From Armatimonadota bacterium (GTDB taxonomy: Bacteria > Armatimonadota > Fimbriimonadia > Fimbriimonadales > Fimbriimonadaceae): a stretch of DNA of 64,000 bases. Below are positions 32,812 to 42,819 of this stretch, piece after piece. How positions within the stretch are numbered: the stretch's first letter is position 1; the number at the start of each line of letters is the position of its first letter. Under the pieces are notes generated by a model. It was not told the DNA's origin. It searched no databases and saw only the letters and a program-made list of their open reading frames with translations. A program made the position numbers and the translations under genes. Location: contig JAFDWS010000001.1 of NCBI GenBank assembly GCA_018268375.1, positions 834,627 through 898,626 of the forward strand, written 5' to 3'.

Positions 32812-35169
32812 TTAGAGGCTCAAGTCGTCAAGGGCGCGCTTCGATATTTCCCGCCGGGCAGACTCAAATCCTTGCCAAGGGTCACGGCCCGGCCTCGGCA
32901 TCCACTCCCGTAGGTTCAGGACGTTCCGATCCCCACCGCCAGAAACGCCTTCTAATTCCTCCCACGTCAAGGGGGTCGAGACCGGTGCCCCCGGCCTGGC
33001 CCTGACCGAATAGGCCCCGACCGCCGTCGCGCCCCTCCCATTGCGAAGATAATCCAAGAAGATCTTCCCCTTTCGCTTTGACTTCGTCATGATCGTAACA
33101 AAGTGGCCCGGCACGAGTTTGTTCAAGTTCTCGACCACTTTCTTGGCGAATTGCTTGTGCCCCTCCCAGTCCACAGTGCCAGCCACGAGAGGGACGACCA
33201 CGTGCAGGCCCTTGCCGCCGGTGGTTTTGACAAATGGCACGAGGTCGAAACTCCGGACATATTCTGCGAGAACCTTCGCCGACTCAACGACCTTGCTCCA
33301 CTCCACGTCCGGAGCGGGGTCAAGGTCGAACACGAGGACGTCGGGGCGCTCGATCTCGGCTAGCTTGCAGCCCCAGGGATGGAACTCGACCGTCCCGTTT
33401 TGAACGAGCGTCAGGATGCCCTCCACGTTGTTCACGACCATGCCGACCTCGCCATCGAACTCGGCCTTTATCAGATCAGGCATGCCCGGCGTTGGGTGCT
33501 TTTGGACGAACTGGCTCGCCTCGATCCCGTCCGGGCAGCGAACCACAGCCAGGGGCCTCCCTTCGATCGTTGGGAGCATCGCTTCTCCTATCGCCAAGTA
33601 GTATTCGGCGAGGCCGCTCTTCGTGAGCCCGACATCGGGGAACAAGAGCTTTTCCGGGCTCGAGATCTTGACTGGCATCTTTTTGGCGACCACCCTTTCA
33701 GGCTGGACGTCTTCGGCGCTCTTGTCCTCCCGTAGGCCGGTGAAAACGGGGTGCCGTAAGACCCCCTCCCTCGTCCGTTCCGCGTACTTGACCTCGGCCA
33801 CCAGCCGAGGCTCCACCCAGGTCGCCTCCTTGACAACCTCCTTGGGAACGTCCACAAACGGACTCGTTTCCCTCACCAGGGCTTTGAGCTGCAGCGCGAG
33901 CCGGTCGAGGCGCGTCTCATTGAACCCGGAGCCGACCCGGCCCGTGTAGATCAGGCGCCCACTCTCGTCGCGCTGACCCACCAATAAGGCGCCGAACCCG
34001 GAGCGCGAACCTTTGCCCTCCGTGAACCCGCCGATGACGAACTCCTCTCGGGCCGCGCATTTCGACTTGAGCCACTGTGATGTCCGGGTCTGGAGATAGC
34101 GCGAATCGGCACGTTTCGAAACGATGCCTTCGAGCCCAGCTTTGCAGGCCTCCTTGAAGAGCCGGGGACCGTTGCCCACCGCGTGGTCTGAATAGAAGAG
34201 CGGCGGCTCGACGCCTTCGAGCAAGCCCTCTAGTCTTGCCTTGCGCTCGACGAGGGGGACGTCCGTCAGGTCGATGCCGTTGTGCTCGACGATATCGAAG
34301 AGATAGAAGACCGGCGCTTGGCCCTTGCCGTCCGAAAGCCAGTTTTGAAGGCCACCGAAGTCGCTCGTCCCGTCGTCGCTGAGCACGACCACCTCTCCGT
34401 CGACGCATGCACCGTCCTCGAACCGCGCGTTGATCGCAGCTGCGATCTTCTTAAAGCGGGGAGTCCAATCGAGCCCGTTTCGGGACATCAAGGTCACCTC
34501 GCCGTTTCGCTTCCATGCGAGGATGCGATAGCCGTCAAATTTGACCTCGTGGAGCCAGTCCGTGCCCTCGGGGGCACGCTCGGTCACCGTCGCCAACTGA
34601 GGGCGGAAGTCCTTCGGTCTGAGTTGTGACGGCCGCCCCTGATCCTGGAGCACGCTCTTGGTGTAGCGCTCCACGAGCCCCTCCCCGTCGCCTGCGACGA
34701 CGTACTTGTCCTTCTCCTTTATGAGGAGCCAGTTTTTCTCGTCCATTCGGACGAGCACCCACTTGCCATGGAGCCTCTTGCCGTGGAGGTTGAATTTGAA
34801 GTCTCCCTTCTTCATCATCACGTCCACGTCGCCTTCCGGCTCCCATGTCCCGATGTCCCAAACGAAGATTTCGCCGGCACCGTATTGGCCCTTCGGAATG
34901 CGACCCTCGAACGTGGCGTAATCGAGGGGGTGGTCTTCCACGTGGACAGCGAGACGCTTCTCGGCCGGATCCAGGCTCGGGCCCTTAGGAACCGCCCAGC
35001 TCATGAGGACGCCGTCGTGTTCGAGCCTCAAGTCATAGTGAAGACGGGTCGCATCGTGGCGCTGCACACAGAAGACGAGTTGCTTCTTGCTCGCCCGTGT
35101 GTGCGCTTCCGGCTCAGAAGTGACGGAGAAGTCGCGTTTCCTTTTATACTTTTCGAGCTTGTCGCTCAA
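32812..35169 (-). CDS. ligD: ATP-dependent DNA ligase D (NHEJ), PE-LIG-POL order
   Basis: A 785-residue multidomain end-joining enzyme. The phosphoesterase domain (1-~150) has VQRHDATRLHYDLRLEHDG and HPLDYATFEGRIPKGQYG. The ligase domain (~190-480) has the catalytic Lys in LHEVKFDGYRI. The primase/polymerase domain (~500-785) has KISSPEKLLFP and the metal-binding DLDPAPD. The start is TTG 35169, overlapping the Ku stop (TTGA). With Ku it forms the two-component bacterial NHEJ system for repairing double-strand breaks. The domain order matches the Pseudomonas-type LigD. Confidence 0.96.
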   Translation of the reverse strand: MSDKLEKYKRKRDFSVTSEPEAHTRASKKQLVFCVQRHDATRLHYDLRLEHDGVLMSWAVPKGPSLDPAEKRLAVHVEDHPLDYATFEGRIPKGQYGAGEIFVWDIGTWEPEGDVDVMMKKGDFKFNLHGKRLHGKWVLVRMDEKNWLLIKEKDKYVVAGDGEGLVERYTKSVLQDQGRPSQLRPKDFRPQLATVTERAPEGTDWLHEVKFDGYRILAWKRNGEVTLMSRNGLDWTPRFKKIAAAINARFEDGACVDGEVVVLSDDGTSDFGGLQNWLSDGKGQAPVFYLFDIVEHNGIDLTDVPLVERKARLEGLLEGVEPPLFYSDHAVGNGPRLFKEACKAGLEGIVSKRADSRYLQTRTSQWLKSKCAAREEFVIGGFTEGKGSRSGFGALLVGQRDESGRLIYTGRVGSGFNETRLDRLALQLKALVRETSPFVDVPKEVVKEATWVEPRLVAEVKYAERTREGVLRHPVFTGLREDKSAEDVQPERVVAKKMPVKISSPEKLLFPDVGLTKSGLAEYYLAIGEAMLPTIEGRPLAVVRCPDGIEASQFVQKHPTPGMPDLIKAEFDGEVGMVVNNVEGILTLVQNGTVEFHPWGCKLAEIERPDVLVFDLDPAPDVEWSKVVESAKVLAEYVRSFDLVPFVKTTGGKGLHVVVPLVAGTVDWEGHKQFAKKVVENLNKLVPGHFVTIMTKSKRKGKIFLDYLRNGRGATAVGAYSVRARPGAPVSTPLTWEELEGVSGGGDRNVLNLREWMPRPGRDPWQGFESARREISKRALDDLSL

Positions 35170-36005
35170 TCACTGCCCGTCCTGGTGGCTTTGCCGGACT
35201 CCTTGTCCCGTGCGGCCATGCTCTTCTTGAGAAGCGACATCATATCGATGACCTCGCCTGACGACGCTGCCTCTTCCTCCTCGCCCTCAGCAGTCGCCAC
35301 AGGCCCCTTCTCGCCTCTGGCGACCTTTTGCTCGATGTAGTCCATGACCGAGTCGTAGTAGTCGTCCTTGAAGTCCTTCGGCTTCCAGTCGTCCTTCATG
35401 GACTCGATGAGCTGCTCCGCCAGGGCCAGCTCCTTGTCAGTGACCTTGAGGTCTTCGAGGTCGTTGGGAGGAAGGTCTTCAATCGGGGCCGCGCGGAGTT
35501 CGTGGGAGAACCGAAGGATTTCAAGCACGAGGGCCTGGTCTTGCACCATGAGCGCGGCCAGGTGCTGCTTGGTGCGAATGACGACCTTGGCCACGCCCAC
35601 GCAGTTCTGCCGACGAAGGGCCTCGCGCAAAAGGGCGTAAGGCCGTTCGCCTCGCTTGCCAGGAACGAGGAAGTAGGGCTTCTCGAAATGCTGGACGGGA
35701 ATCTGCTCGACCGGGACGAATGCTTCGATATCTACGCTCTGGGTGGCCTCAGGGGCGGCTCGCTTGAAGTCCTCTTCGCCGAGGAGGACGTACTCCCCGT
35801 CCTCGTATTCATAGCCCTTCACGATCTTGTCCCAAGGCACGGGCTCGTTGGTGATCTCGTTGACGCGGTTGTACTTGACCGCCGCATTGTTCCGGCTGTC
35901 GATCATTTTGAAGCTGAGATCCTTGCTCCTCTCGGCTGAATGGAGCGTGACGGGGATCGTCACCAGCCCAAAACTGATATGCCCCTTCCAAAGCGGTCTT
36001 GCCAT
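35166..36005 (-). CDS. ku: DNA-end-binding protein Ku
   Basis: A 279-residue homodimeric Ku, the DNA-end-binding partner of LigD. The N-terminus has ARPLWKGHISFGLVTIPV and the core has YEYEDGEYVLLGEEDFK, with the beta-barrel ring. The C-terminal tail is acidic then basic. It starts at ATG 36005. A TAAACT box nine bases upstream may be the -10. It precedes ligD with a 4-base overlap, so expression is coupled. Confidence 0.96.
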   Translation of the reverse strand: MARPLWKGHISFGLVTIPVTLHSAERSKDLSFKMIDSRNNAAVKYNRVNEITNEPVPWDKIVKGYEYEDGEYVLLGEEDFKRAAPEATQSVDIEAFVPVEQIPVQHFEKPYFLVPGKRGERPYALLREALRRQNCVGVAKVVIRTKQHLAALMVQDQALVLEILRFSHELRAAPIEDLPPNDLEDLKVTDKELALAEQLIESMKDDWKPKDFKDDYYDSVMDYIEQKVARGEKGPVATAEGEEEEAASSGEVIDMMSLLKKSMAARDKESGKATRTGSD

Positions 36006-36120
36006 GTGTGTACAAGTTTACAGCACGCGGGAGCTGCGACCGTCCTCGGTCACACACCAGGCAGGTCGATACACCAGGAAGCATGGGCGCACCGTGGAAC
36101 CCTGGCCGGACAAGTGAAAG

Positions 36121-36146
36121 CGCCCTCGGTGCATGCACCGAGAGCG
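36121..36146 (-). terminator. Hairpin downstream of clpX
   Basis: The 18-base perfect palindrome CTCGGTGCATGCACCGAG (36125-36142) extends into a 12-bp stem. It stands about 25-50 bases after the clpX stop on the minus strand. The following minus-strand bases (CTTTCACTT) are only weakly T-rich. It is probably a terminator between clpX and ku. Confidence 0.5.
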
Positions 36147-36169
36147 AATTTCTGAACTTAAGCCCTTGG

Positions 36170-37486
<1,317 letters not shown>

Positions 37487-37506
37487 CTCTGCGTCCTACC
37501 CCTCTA

Positions 37507-38106
37507 TTATCGCGCACCTGGCTTCAAAACTTTATCCACGATTCCATAAGTCATCGCCTCCTCCGCGCTGAGCCAGTAGTCGCGGTCCATGTCTTTCTTG
37601 ACCTGCTCGGGATCCTTTCCGGTCGCTTCCGAAATGATCGTGGTCAAAGTCTGCATCAAGCGGTCGGCTTCACGGAGGCTGATTTGCATGTCGGCCAGGG
37701 TTCCTTGGGCACCCCCGCTGACTTGGTGAATCATGATGCGGGCGTTCTCGAGGCAATACCGTTTGCCCTTCGTTCCGCCTGCGAGCAACACGGCACCCAT
37801 GCTGGCGGCCTGGCCAACGCAGAACGTAGCAATATCGGGTTTGATCATCTTCATGGTGTCAAAGATGGCCAGACCCGCGCTGACGACGCCTCCAGGACTA
37901 TGGATGTAGAACTCGATGTCCTTGTCCGCGTCCTCCTTCTCAAGGAAGAGGAGTTGGGCAATGATGAGGTTGGCGACATAGTCGTCGACGGCCGTCCCCA
38001 GGAACACGATCCTGTCTTTCAGCAGCCTGGACCAAATGTCATAGCTTCGCTCGCCTCGCGCGGTTTGCTCGATGACGAACGGGACGCCCATTCCAACTTC
38101 TCTCAT
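37507..38106 (-). CDS. clpP: ATP-dependent Clp protease proteolytic subunit ClpP
   Basis: A 199-residue serine peptidase. The catalytic Ser lies in [12 protein letters not shown], His in NARIMIHQ, and Asp is supplied after [17 protein letters not shown] is the oxyanion-loop region. The start at ATG 38106 has AGGAG five bases upstream and TACACT nine bases upstream. It precedes clpX in the usual order. The trigger-factor gene that often comes first is absent here. Confidence 0.97.
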   Translation of the reverse strand: MREVGMGVPFVIEQTARGERSYDIWSRLLKDRIVFLGTAVDDYVANLIIAQLLFLEKEDADKDIEFYIHSPGGVVSAGLAIFDTMKMIKPDIATFCVGQAASMGAVLLAGGTKGKRYCLENARIMIHQVSGGAQGTLADMQISLREADRLMQTLTTIISEATGKDPEQVKKDMDRDYWLSAEEAMTYGIVDKVLKPGAR

Positions 38107-38284
38107 AGTTCTCCTAGTGTACTTACCAGGCTGCCCCCCTCGCAGGCGGGCCCGGTCAAAGGCCAGAGGGCTCTACCCCTCCGGCACTTGTCCGAATCAT
38201 CGGCACCTTGGCCACCGCGCGATAGGCGCAATATCACTGAATTGGACGTGTTCACGGCCCCCGGACGCACAGCGTCCCTAGGAC

Positions 38285-38313
38285 AAAAAATGGCGGCCGA
38301 CAAGCGACCGCCA
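38285..38313 (-). terminator. Intrinsic terminator with no assigned upstream gene
   Basis: On the minus strand TGGCGG (38313-38308) pairs with CCGCCA and is followed at once by six Ts (complement of the A run at 38285-38290). This is a textbook Rho-independent terminator for minus-strand transcription, but the genes to its right are on the plus strand. Confidence 0.65.
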
Positions 38314-38457
38314 ATGTCTCTTCACCCTAAGGTCTCTCGACCTTAAGCCTTTCTGTATGGAGCATTGACGGACGGGGACGTGGATTGTTCAGTGAGGGCC
38401 CAAGAAAAGTGTCGACATCCGACTCTCCGCTCAATGCGGCGCCCGCTCCGCCGACCG

Positions 38458-38463
38458 TATAAT
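38458..38463 (+). promoter_or_regulatory. Consensus -10 TATAAT placing the start site on the GTG start codon
   Basis: A perfect TATAAT ends six bases before GTG 38470, so the transcript should begin on the start codon (leaderless). There is no -35 match at the usual spacing. Confidence 0.6.
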
Positions 38464-38469
38464 TCCGGG

Positions 38470-38901
38470 GTGGCCAAGATCGTGGTCGGCTGGAGGGAGC
38501 ACGTGTCCCTCCCGGAGTGGGGAGTCTGGGATCTTCACGCGAAGATCGACACCGGGGCGAGATCGAGTGCGATCCATGTCGAGAACCTTGAAGAGACGAG
38601 CCCCGGGAACCTTCGGTTCGAGGTGGTCTTGAGCCGCAAGTACAGCCATAAGCGCGTCCTGGTGGAGACCAAGATCGTCCGCAAGAGCCCTGTCAAGAAC
38701 AGTACCGGCCACGAATCCGAGAGGTACTTCGTGCGGACCACCATGCGCCTCGGGCCAGTAGAAAAGGAGATTGAACTGAGCTTGGTGAACCGAGACAACA
38801 TGCGAGTTCGAATGCTCGTCGGCCGGACTGCACTTGGAGAAGACTTCATGGTGGATGCCCACGCGACCAACCTGCTGGGAGCAGTGCAAGGAGGGGCATG
38901 A
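38470..38901 (+). CDS. RimK-associated putative ATP-dependent zinc protease (RimB-like)
   Basis: A 143-residue retropepsin-like protein of the family annotated as putative ATP-dependent zinc protease and commonly linked with RimK. It has VGWREHVSLPEWG, the aspartyl-protease-like KIDTGARSSAIHVENL (Asp-Thr-Gly) and VGRTALGEDFMVDA. In this family the DTG suggests an aspartic-protease fold; the zinc label is historic. It starts at GTG 38470 directly at the predicted transcription start. It overlaps the next gene by 4 bases (ATGA), matching a RimK partner that trims glutamate or peptide tails. Confidence 0.85.
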   Translation: MAKIVVGWREHVSLPEWGVWDLHAKIDTGARSSAIHVENLEETSPGNLRFEVVLSRKYSHKRVLVETKIVRKSPVKNSTGHESERYFVRTTMRLGPVEKEIELSLVNRDNMRVRMLVGRTALGEDFMVDAHATNLLGAVQGGA

Positions 38902-40073
38902 GGATCGCGATTCTGTCCAGGGCGCCCCGGTCGTACAGCACCTCGCGACTGCGCAGGGCCGCCCAAGAGCGCGGTCATCAGGTGCGGGTGCTGGACACGC
39001 TGCGGTTTTCCATGTTGCTCGAGAGCGGCTCGCCGGAACTCTTCTATGCCGGTCGCAAGATGGGGCCGATCGATGCGGTGGTGCCGCGGATCGGTTCCTC
39101 GGTGACCTTTTACGGTTCGAGCGTCGTCAGGCAGTTCCAACAGATGGGCGTCTTCGTGGCCAACACTGCCAACGCCATTAACAACGCCAGGGACAAGCTA
39201 AGGGCCCTTCAAATCCTGAGCAAGCACGACATCGGCCTGGCCCCGACTTCCTTCGTGCGGGGCCGGGAGGACATTCTCCCCGCCATCCAGCGAGTGGGAG
39301 GCGCGCCCGTCATCATCAAGGTTCTGGAAGGAACCCAGGGCGTTGGCGTCATTCTCGCCGAGACTCAAAAGGTCGCCGAGGCGATCATTGAGACGATGCA
39401 GGGTGCCAAGCAAAACGTCCTCATTCAGAAGTTCGTCGCCGAGAGCAAGGGCAAGGACATCCGCGCCATCGTGGTCGGAGACCAGGTCGTAGCCGCCATG
39501 CGCCGCGTGGCGACCGGTACCGAGTTCAGGGCGAATATCCACCGCGGCGGCAAGGCGGAACAGGTGGAGTTAGAGCCGGCTTACCGGCGCACCGCTGTCC
39601 GGGCTGCGCAAGTGCTTGGCTTGCGCGTGGCTGGGGTCGACATGCTGGAAGCCGCCGACGGGCCCCAGATCATCGAGGTGAACTCGTCACCTGGTCTGGA
39701 AGGAATAGAGACGGCGACAGGCATTGATGTCGCGGGTCGTATTGTGGACTATGTGGCGGAGCAGGTCCAATATCCCGAGTTCGACATTCGCGAGCGCCTG
39801 ATGGTGACCAAGGGCTACGGAGTCGCGGAGTTTGTCGTCGGCCCCGATTCACCGATCGCGGGCATGCCGATCGGCAGCACAGGACTGCGTGAAGAAGAGG
39901 TCGTCATCCTCACTTTAGAGCGAGAAGGAGACACCATCCCCAACCCGAAGGATGCTCGCATTATCGAGAGTGGGGACAGACTCCTTTGCTTCGGCAAGCT
40001 CAGCGCGGTCAAGGGGTTCCTACCCGAGAGGGCCCCGCAGAGACGCAAGCGGGCTCGAAACATTAAGACTTAA
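38898..40073 (+). CDS. rimK: RimK-type ATP-grasp ligase with C-terminal TrkA_C domain
   Basis: A 391-residue fusion. Residues 1-~290 are a RimK-like ATP-grasp ligase: ILSRAPRSYSTSRLRRAAQ, NNARDKLRALQIL, PVIIKVLEGTQGVGVILAE, IQKFVAESKGKDIRAIVVG, RANIHRGGKA and IIEVNSSPGLEGIE (metal-binding end). Residues ~305-380 (GYGVAEFVVGPDSPIAGMPI, then EEEVVILTLEREGDTIPNP and SGDRLLCFG) read as a TrkA_C/RCK_C ligand-binding domain. The tail is Arg/Lys-rich. RimK adds glutamates to ribosomal protein S6 or other targets. The extra domain may make activity respond to a ligand such as a nucleotide. It is coupled to the protease gene before it and converges with DinB. Confidence 0.92.
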   Translation: MRIAILSRAPRSYSTSRLRRAAQERGHQVRVLDTLRFSMLLESGSPELFYAGRKMGPIDAVVPRIGSSVTFYGSSVVRQFQQMGVFVANTANAINNARDKLRALQILSKHDIGLAPTSFVRGREDILPAIQRVGGAPVIIKVLEGTQGVGVILAETQKVAEAIIETMQGAKQNVLIQKFVAESKGKDIRAIVVGDQVVAAMRRVATGTEFRANIHRGGKAEQVELEPAYRRTAVRAAQVLGLRVAGVDMLEAADGPQIIEVNSSPGLEGIETATGIDVAGRIVDYVAEQVQYPEFDIRERLMVTKGYGVAEFVVGPDSPIAGMPIGSTGLREEEVVILTLEREGDTIPNPKDARIIESGDRLLCFGKLSAVKGFLPERAPQRRKRARNIKT

Positions 40074-40573
40074 GCCGGAAAATCGGGGCGCTGCCGGTAT
40101 GCCCAGATCTGCCCCGTGTGATAGGCGGCATGCTGGGCGATCCGCCAGAGCCCTCCGACCCCCTCTACTGTCGGCCCGAGTGGCGTCTCGACCATTCTCG
40201 TAAGGGCCTCATGGCTGGGATCCTCCAGCAAGGGCCGGACGAGGTTTTCCGTGTGCCTGAGCGCAGCGTCGATCTGCTCGACCGTCATGTCTTCCTCACT
40301 GAAGGGGAACGGGTCTTCATTGATGAATTGGGCCCTAACCGACTTATCGATGCGGGCATCCATTTCGGTCGAGTATGGGTCTTCGCCTTGCAGACGTTTC
40401 CCAAACCAGTGCTCGGCGCCCGCAACATGGTAGAGCATCTCGCCGATCGTCATTGCCGACGCATGGGGCCGCCAACACAACTGACGCGGAGACAAATCCT
40501 GATAGGCTGGCGCTAACCGTTCGCGCGTGAACTTCCAGACCTCGGCATAGGGCGACATGGCCCAGTTTGTCAC
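40070..40573 (-). CDS. DinB/YfiT-family metal-dependent protein
   Basis: A 167-residue four-helix-bundle protein. Its conserved His triad fits DinB: GEMLYHVAGAEHWFG (His near 49) and RIAQHAAYHTGQIWAYRQR (two His near 149 and 153). DinB proteins are thiol-transferase-like or stress proteins with a metal site. GTG 40573 begins 3 bases after the M14 stop. ATG 40558 (MSPYAEVWKFTRE) fits family starts as well. It overlaps the 3' end of rimK by 4 bases, on the opposite strand. Confidence 0.85.
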   Translation of the reverse strand: MTNWAMSPYAEVWKFTRERLAPAYQDLSPRQLCWRPHASAMTIGEMLYHVAGAEHWFGKRLQGEDPYSTEMDARIDKSVRAQFINEDPFPFSEEDMTVEQIDAALRHTENLVRPLLEDPSHEALTRMVETPLGPTVEGVGGLWRIAQHAAYHTGQIWAYRQRPDFPA

Positions 40574-40576
40574 GAC

Positions 40577-42127
40577 TTACGCACGGACCCGATGAGACTT
40601 GACCTTGGGCAGTGCCGGCACAGACACGACCGAAACGACGTCGCCAGGCTTAAAGTTCTCTCCGAAGAACCCCCACGCTATGGCTCCGTCCGTGTTCTCT
40701 GGCTCAAGAAGGTGGTTCGCTAGGATCGTCAAGGGCTGGTCGCAACGGACAACGTAGTCGCCAGCCTTCGCTTCGTCAAGGCCGGACCGGACATCGCATT
40801 CCAACCGGATGAGCTTGTGGCCCTGAAAGGCCTGGCCGTCCTGATGAAACTCCCTGACAACAAAAGCATCCGTCGTACCGTGCCAGGCCTCATCGAGCTG
40901 GTCCACCTGGACGCCGTGCCTCAACAAGAGATCGATCACTTTCTTCTCGGCACCGCGCACGATGTAGGCGCTCGGCAAAGTGCGCCTCCGCGTGGCGACG
41001 AAACGGTCGTAAATAGTGAGCTTGACCTGTTCCAGGTCGGTGGGAACGCCCGTCTTTGCCGGCTTCTTCTCCAACCATACGTTCTCGTCTCCCCGGACGC
41101 CGAACTCGAACCGAGTTCCGAGTTCTCGGTTGCCCTTGCCCCTGGCATAGGCTGTTTCAGACGCCTTCTTCATCGACAAGATCTCCTTGCGGTGGTCGGC
41201 GGCATAGCTCACGACCGCCGTCACGAAGTCCTCGGTGGCCCGGATTCGATCCTTGAAGGGGAGGTAGACCAGCGCTTCGCTCAGGACACCAATGCAGTTG
41301 ACCATGCCGGCATAGTTGGTCGAATACCGGGCTTCAGCGCTGACCGAGTACCAGCCTCTCTTGCCTTGCACTGTCTCGTCGTTCCCATAGTCAAAGGTGC
41401 GGAGCCCCTTTCCTTCGAGTTCCTTCCTCACAGCGGGCATCATTTGATCCCTTGTGAACAGGTAGAGGGGCCCGAAAGTGTTGGGATTAAGGGGCGGAGC
41501 CCAGGTGAGCGGATAGCCGTGCCGGGTGCCGTCCGTGGTGTGCAGATCCATCATGAGGTCGGGCCGCCACGGCACCCAAACGCTCTTCAAGGTGGCTACC
41601 ATTTCTGGCGTTTCCGCCTTGACATAGTCGCGATTGAGGTCAAAGCCGCCTCCGTTGGCGCGGACTCCGACCAGATCGGGGCCGTTTTGGCCAGGACGGT
41701 TCCGACCCTGCGGACCGAACTTTTCGTTCCCGTCGATGTTGTAAATCGGATTGACCAGGAAGACGACCTTGTCGAGGATCCCCCTCTTCTCTTTGCACCA
41801 AGAGCGAAGCAAGTGCAGGATGGCCTCTTTGCCTTCGACCTCTCCCGCATGGATGTTGGCTTGAATGTAGGCGACGAGCTTGCCTTGCTTGTGGGCCTCC
41901 TCGGGGCTCTTTACCATCGGGCGGGCGGCGATCAGGAGAGGCATCTTTTTGCCTTCGGTGCTGACTCCGATATAAGTCAGGCGAACAGGTGCGCCAGCCT
42001 TCTCAAGGCCTTCCAGAAAGCCGATGACGTCGGAATAATGCGAGGTCTCTGCGTAGTTGGTGCTTTCTGCGCGGGTCTGGGGCCAGTCTTGGGCGAGAAC
42101 GATTCCGAGAGCGAGGGCACCAAGCAT
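40577..42127 (-). CDS. Secreted M14-family zinc carboxypeptidase
   Basis: A 516-residue exported peptidase starting at ATG 42127 (MLGALALGIVLAQDWPQ, a short signal peptide). The zinc site is QANIHAGEVEGKEA (HxxE), with the third ligand in MMDLHTTDGTRHGYP. Sequence in between (NPIYNIDGNEKF, GQNGPDLVGVRANGGGFDLNRDY) follows the M14 pattern. The catalytic Glu probably lies in the C-terminal part and is not certain. The last ~150 residues form an additional domain. Likely role: cleavage of C-terminal residues of peptides or peptidoglycan. GACAAT stands six bases upstream. Confidence 0.9.
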   Translation of the reverse strand: MLGALALGIVLAQDWPQTRAESTNYAETSHYSDVIGFLEGLEKAGAPVRLTYIGVSTEGKKMPLLIAARPMVKSPEEAHKQGKLVAYIQANIHAGEVEGKEAILHLLRSWCKEKRGILDKVVFLVNPIYNIDGNEKFGPQGRNRPGQNGPDLVGVRANGGGFDLNRDYVKAETPEMVATLKSVWVPWRPDLMMDLHTTDGTRHGYPLTWAPPLNPNTFGPLYLFTRDQMMPAVRKELEGKGLRTFDYGNDETVQGKRGWYSVSAEARYSTNYAGMVNCIGVLSEALVYLPFKDRIRATEDFVTAVVSYAADHRKEILSMKKASETAYARGKGNRELGTRFEFGVRGDENVWLEKKPAKTGVPTDLEQVKLTIYDRFVATRRRTLPSAYIVRGAEKKVIDLLLRHGVQVDQLDEAWHGTTDAFVVREFHQDGQAFQGHKLIRLECDVRSGLDEAKAGDYVVRCDQPLTILANHLLEPENTDGAIAWGFFGENFKPGDVVSVVSVPALPKVKSHRVRA

Positions 42128-42201
42128 AGGCTCATTGTCCCCAAAAAGGGGAACCCATGTCCACGGCAACGTGGTAACGGCGCAATGAGGAAACCCCTCT
42201 C

Positions 42202-42819
42202 ATGTTTGCAAAATTCACCCCCCTCTTCGCCCTTACACTGATGCTGGCGGCACCGGCTGCCAAGGCACAGTTCGAAATGCCCCTCACACAGCCGCATTTC
42301 ATCATCCTTATCTCGGCGCCCGTGCAAGAGCACTTGAAACTCACAGACGAGCAGAAGAAGAGCATTGACAAGGCGCTCGAATCTGCTGTGCAGAAAGATG
42401 GAGACCGCGTCATGGTGACGCTCGGCCCGGACACTGACATGAAGGAGCTCGACAAAGAGGCTCTCAAGCCCCTTGACGACAACCAGCGAAAGCGATTGAA
42501 CGAGCTCTGGCTTCAGCGCAATGGGTTACTAGCCCTTGAAGACAAGGACACGGCAAAGACGCTCTCCGTCACCGAAGAGCAAATGAAGAAGATTCAGGAC
42601 GTGTTTGCCGACCACCGGCAAAAACTGGAAGACCTCTTCATGAGCATGGACTCGAACGGCGGCACCGAAGTCCACATGGATCAGAAGAAAGTCGCGTCAC
42701 TTCGCGAAGCGACCGACAAGAAAATCTCAGCCCTGCTGACGGAAGACCAAGTGAAGACCTGGAAAGAGATGCTCGGCGAAAAGTTCGACTTCAAAGACGG
42801 CAAAGGATCACTCGACTGA
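42202..42819 (+). CDS. Secreted helical protein of unknown function
   Basis: A 205-residue protein with a clear signal peptide (MFAKFTPLFALTLMLAAPAAKA). It has helix-rich LTDEQKKSIDKALES and SVTEEQMKKIQDVFAD repeats, which resemble the LTxxQ style of CpxP/Spy periplasmic stress proteins in general look only. Motifs L-DEQ-K and LTEDQVKTWKEML recur three times. ATG 42202 has GAGGA ten bases upstream. Overlaps purB by 12 bases on the other strand. Confidence 0.75.
   Translation: MFAKFTPLFALTLMLAAPAAKAQFEMPLTQPHFIILISAPVQEHLKLTDEQKKSIDKALESAVQKDGDRVMVTLGPDTDMKELDKEALKPLDDNQRKRLNELWLQRNGLLALEDKDTAKTLSVTEEQMKKIQDVFADHRQKLEDLFMSMDSNGGTEVHMDQKKVASLREATDKKISALLTEDQVKTWKEMLGEKFDFKDGKGSLD

Larger units (their letters stand above)
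38107..38469. other. 363-nt intergenic region between clpP and the RimK-associated protease gene
   Basis: There is no gene-like frame. It holds, on the minus strand, the clpP ribosome site and a strong hairpin-T6 terminator (38287-38313). Next to the terminator is a second perfect hairpin AAGGTC-TCTC-GACCTT (38329-38344). On the plus strand there is the TATAAT at 38458. The minus-strand terminator has no gene upstream of it that it could serve, so an undetected minus-strand transcript may exist here. Confidence 0.6.
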
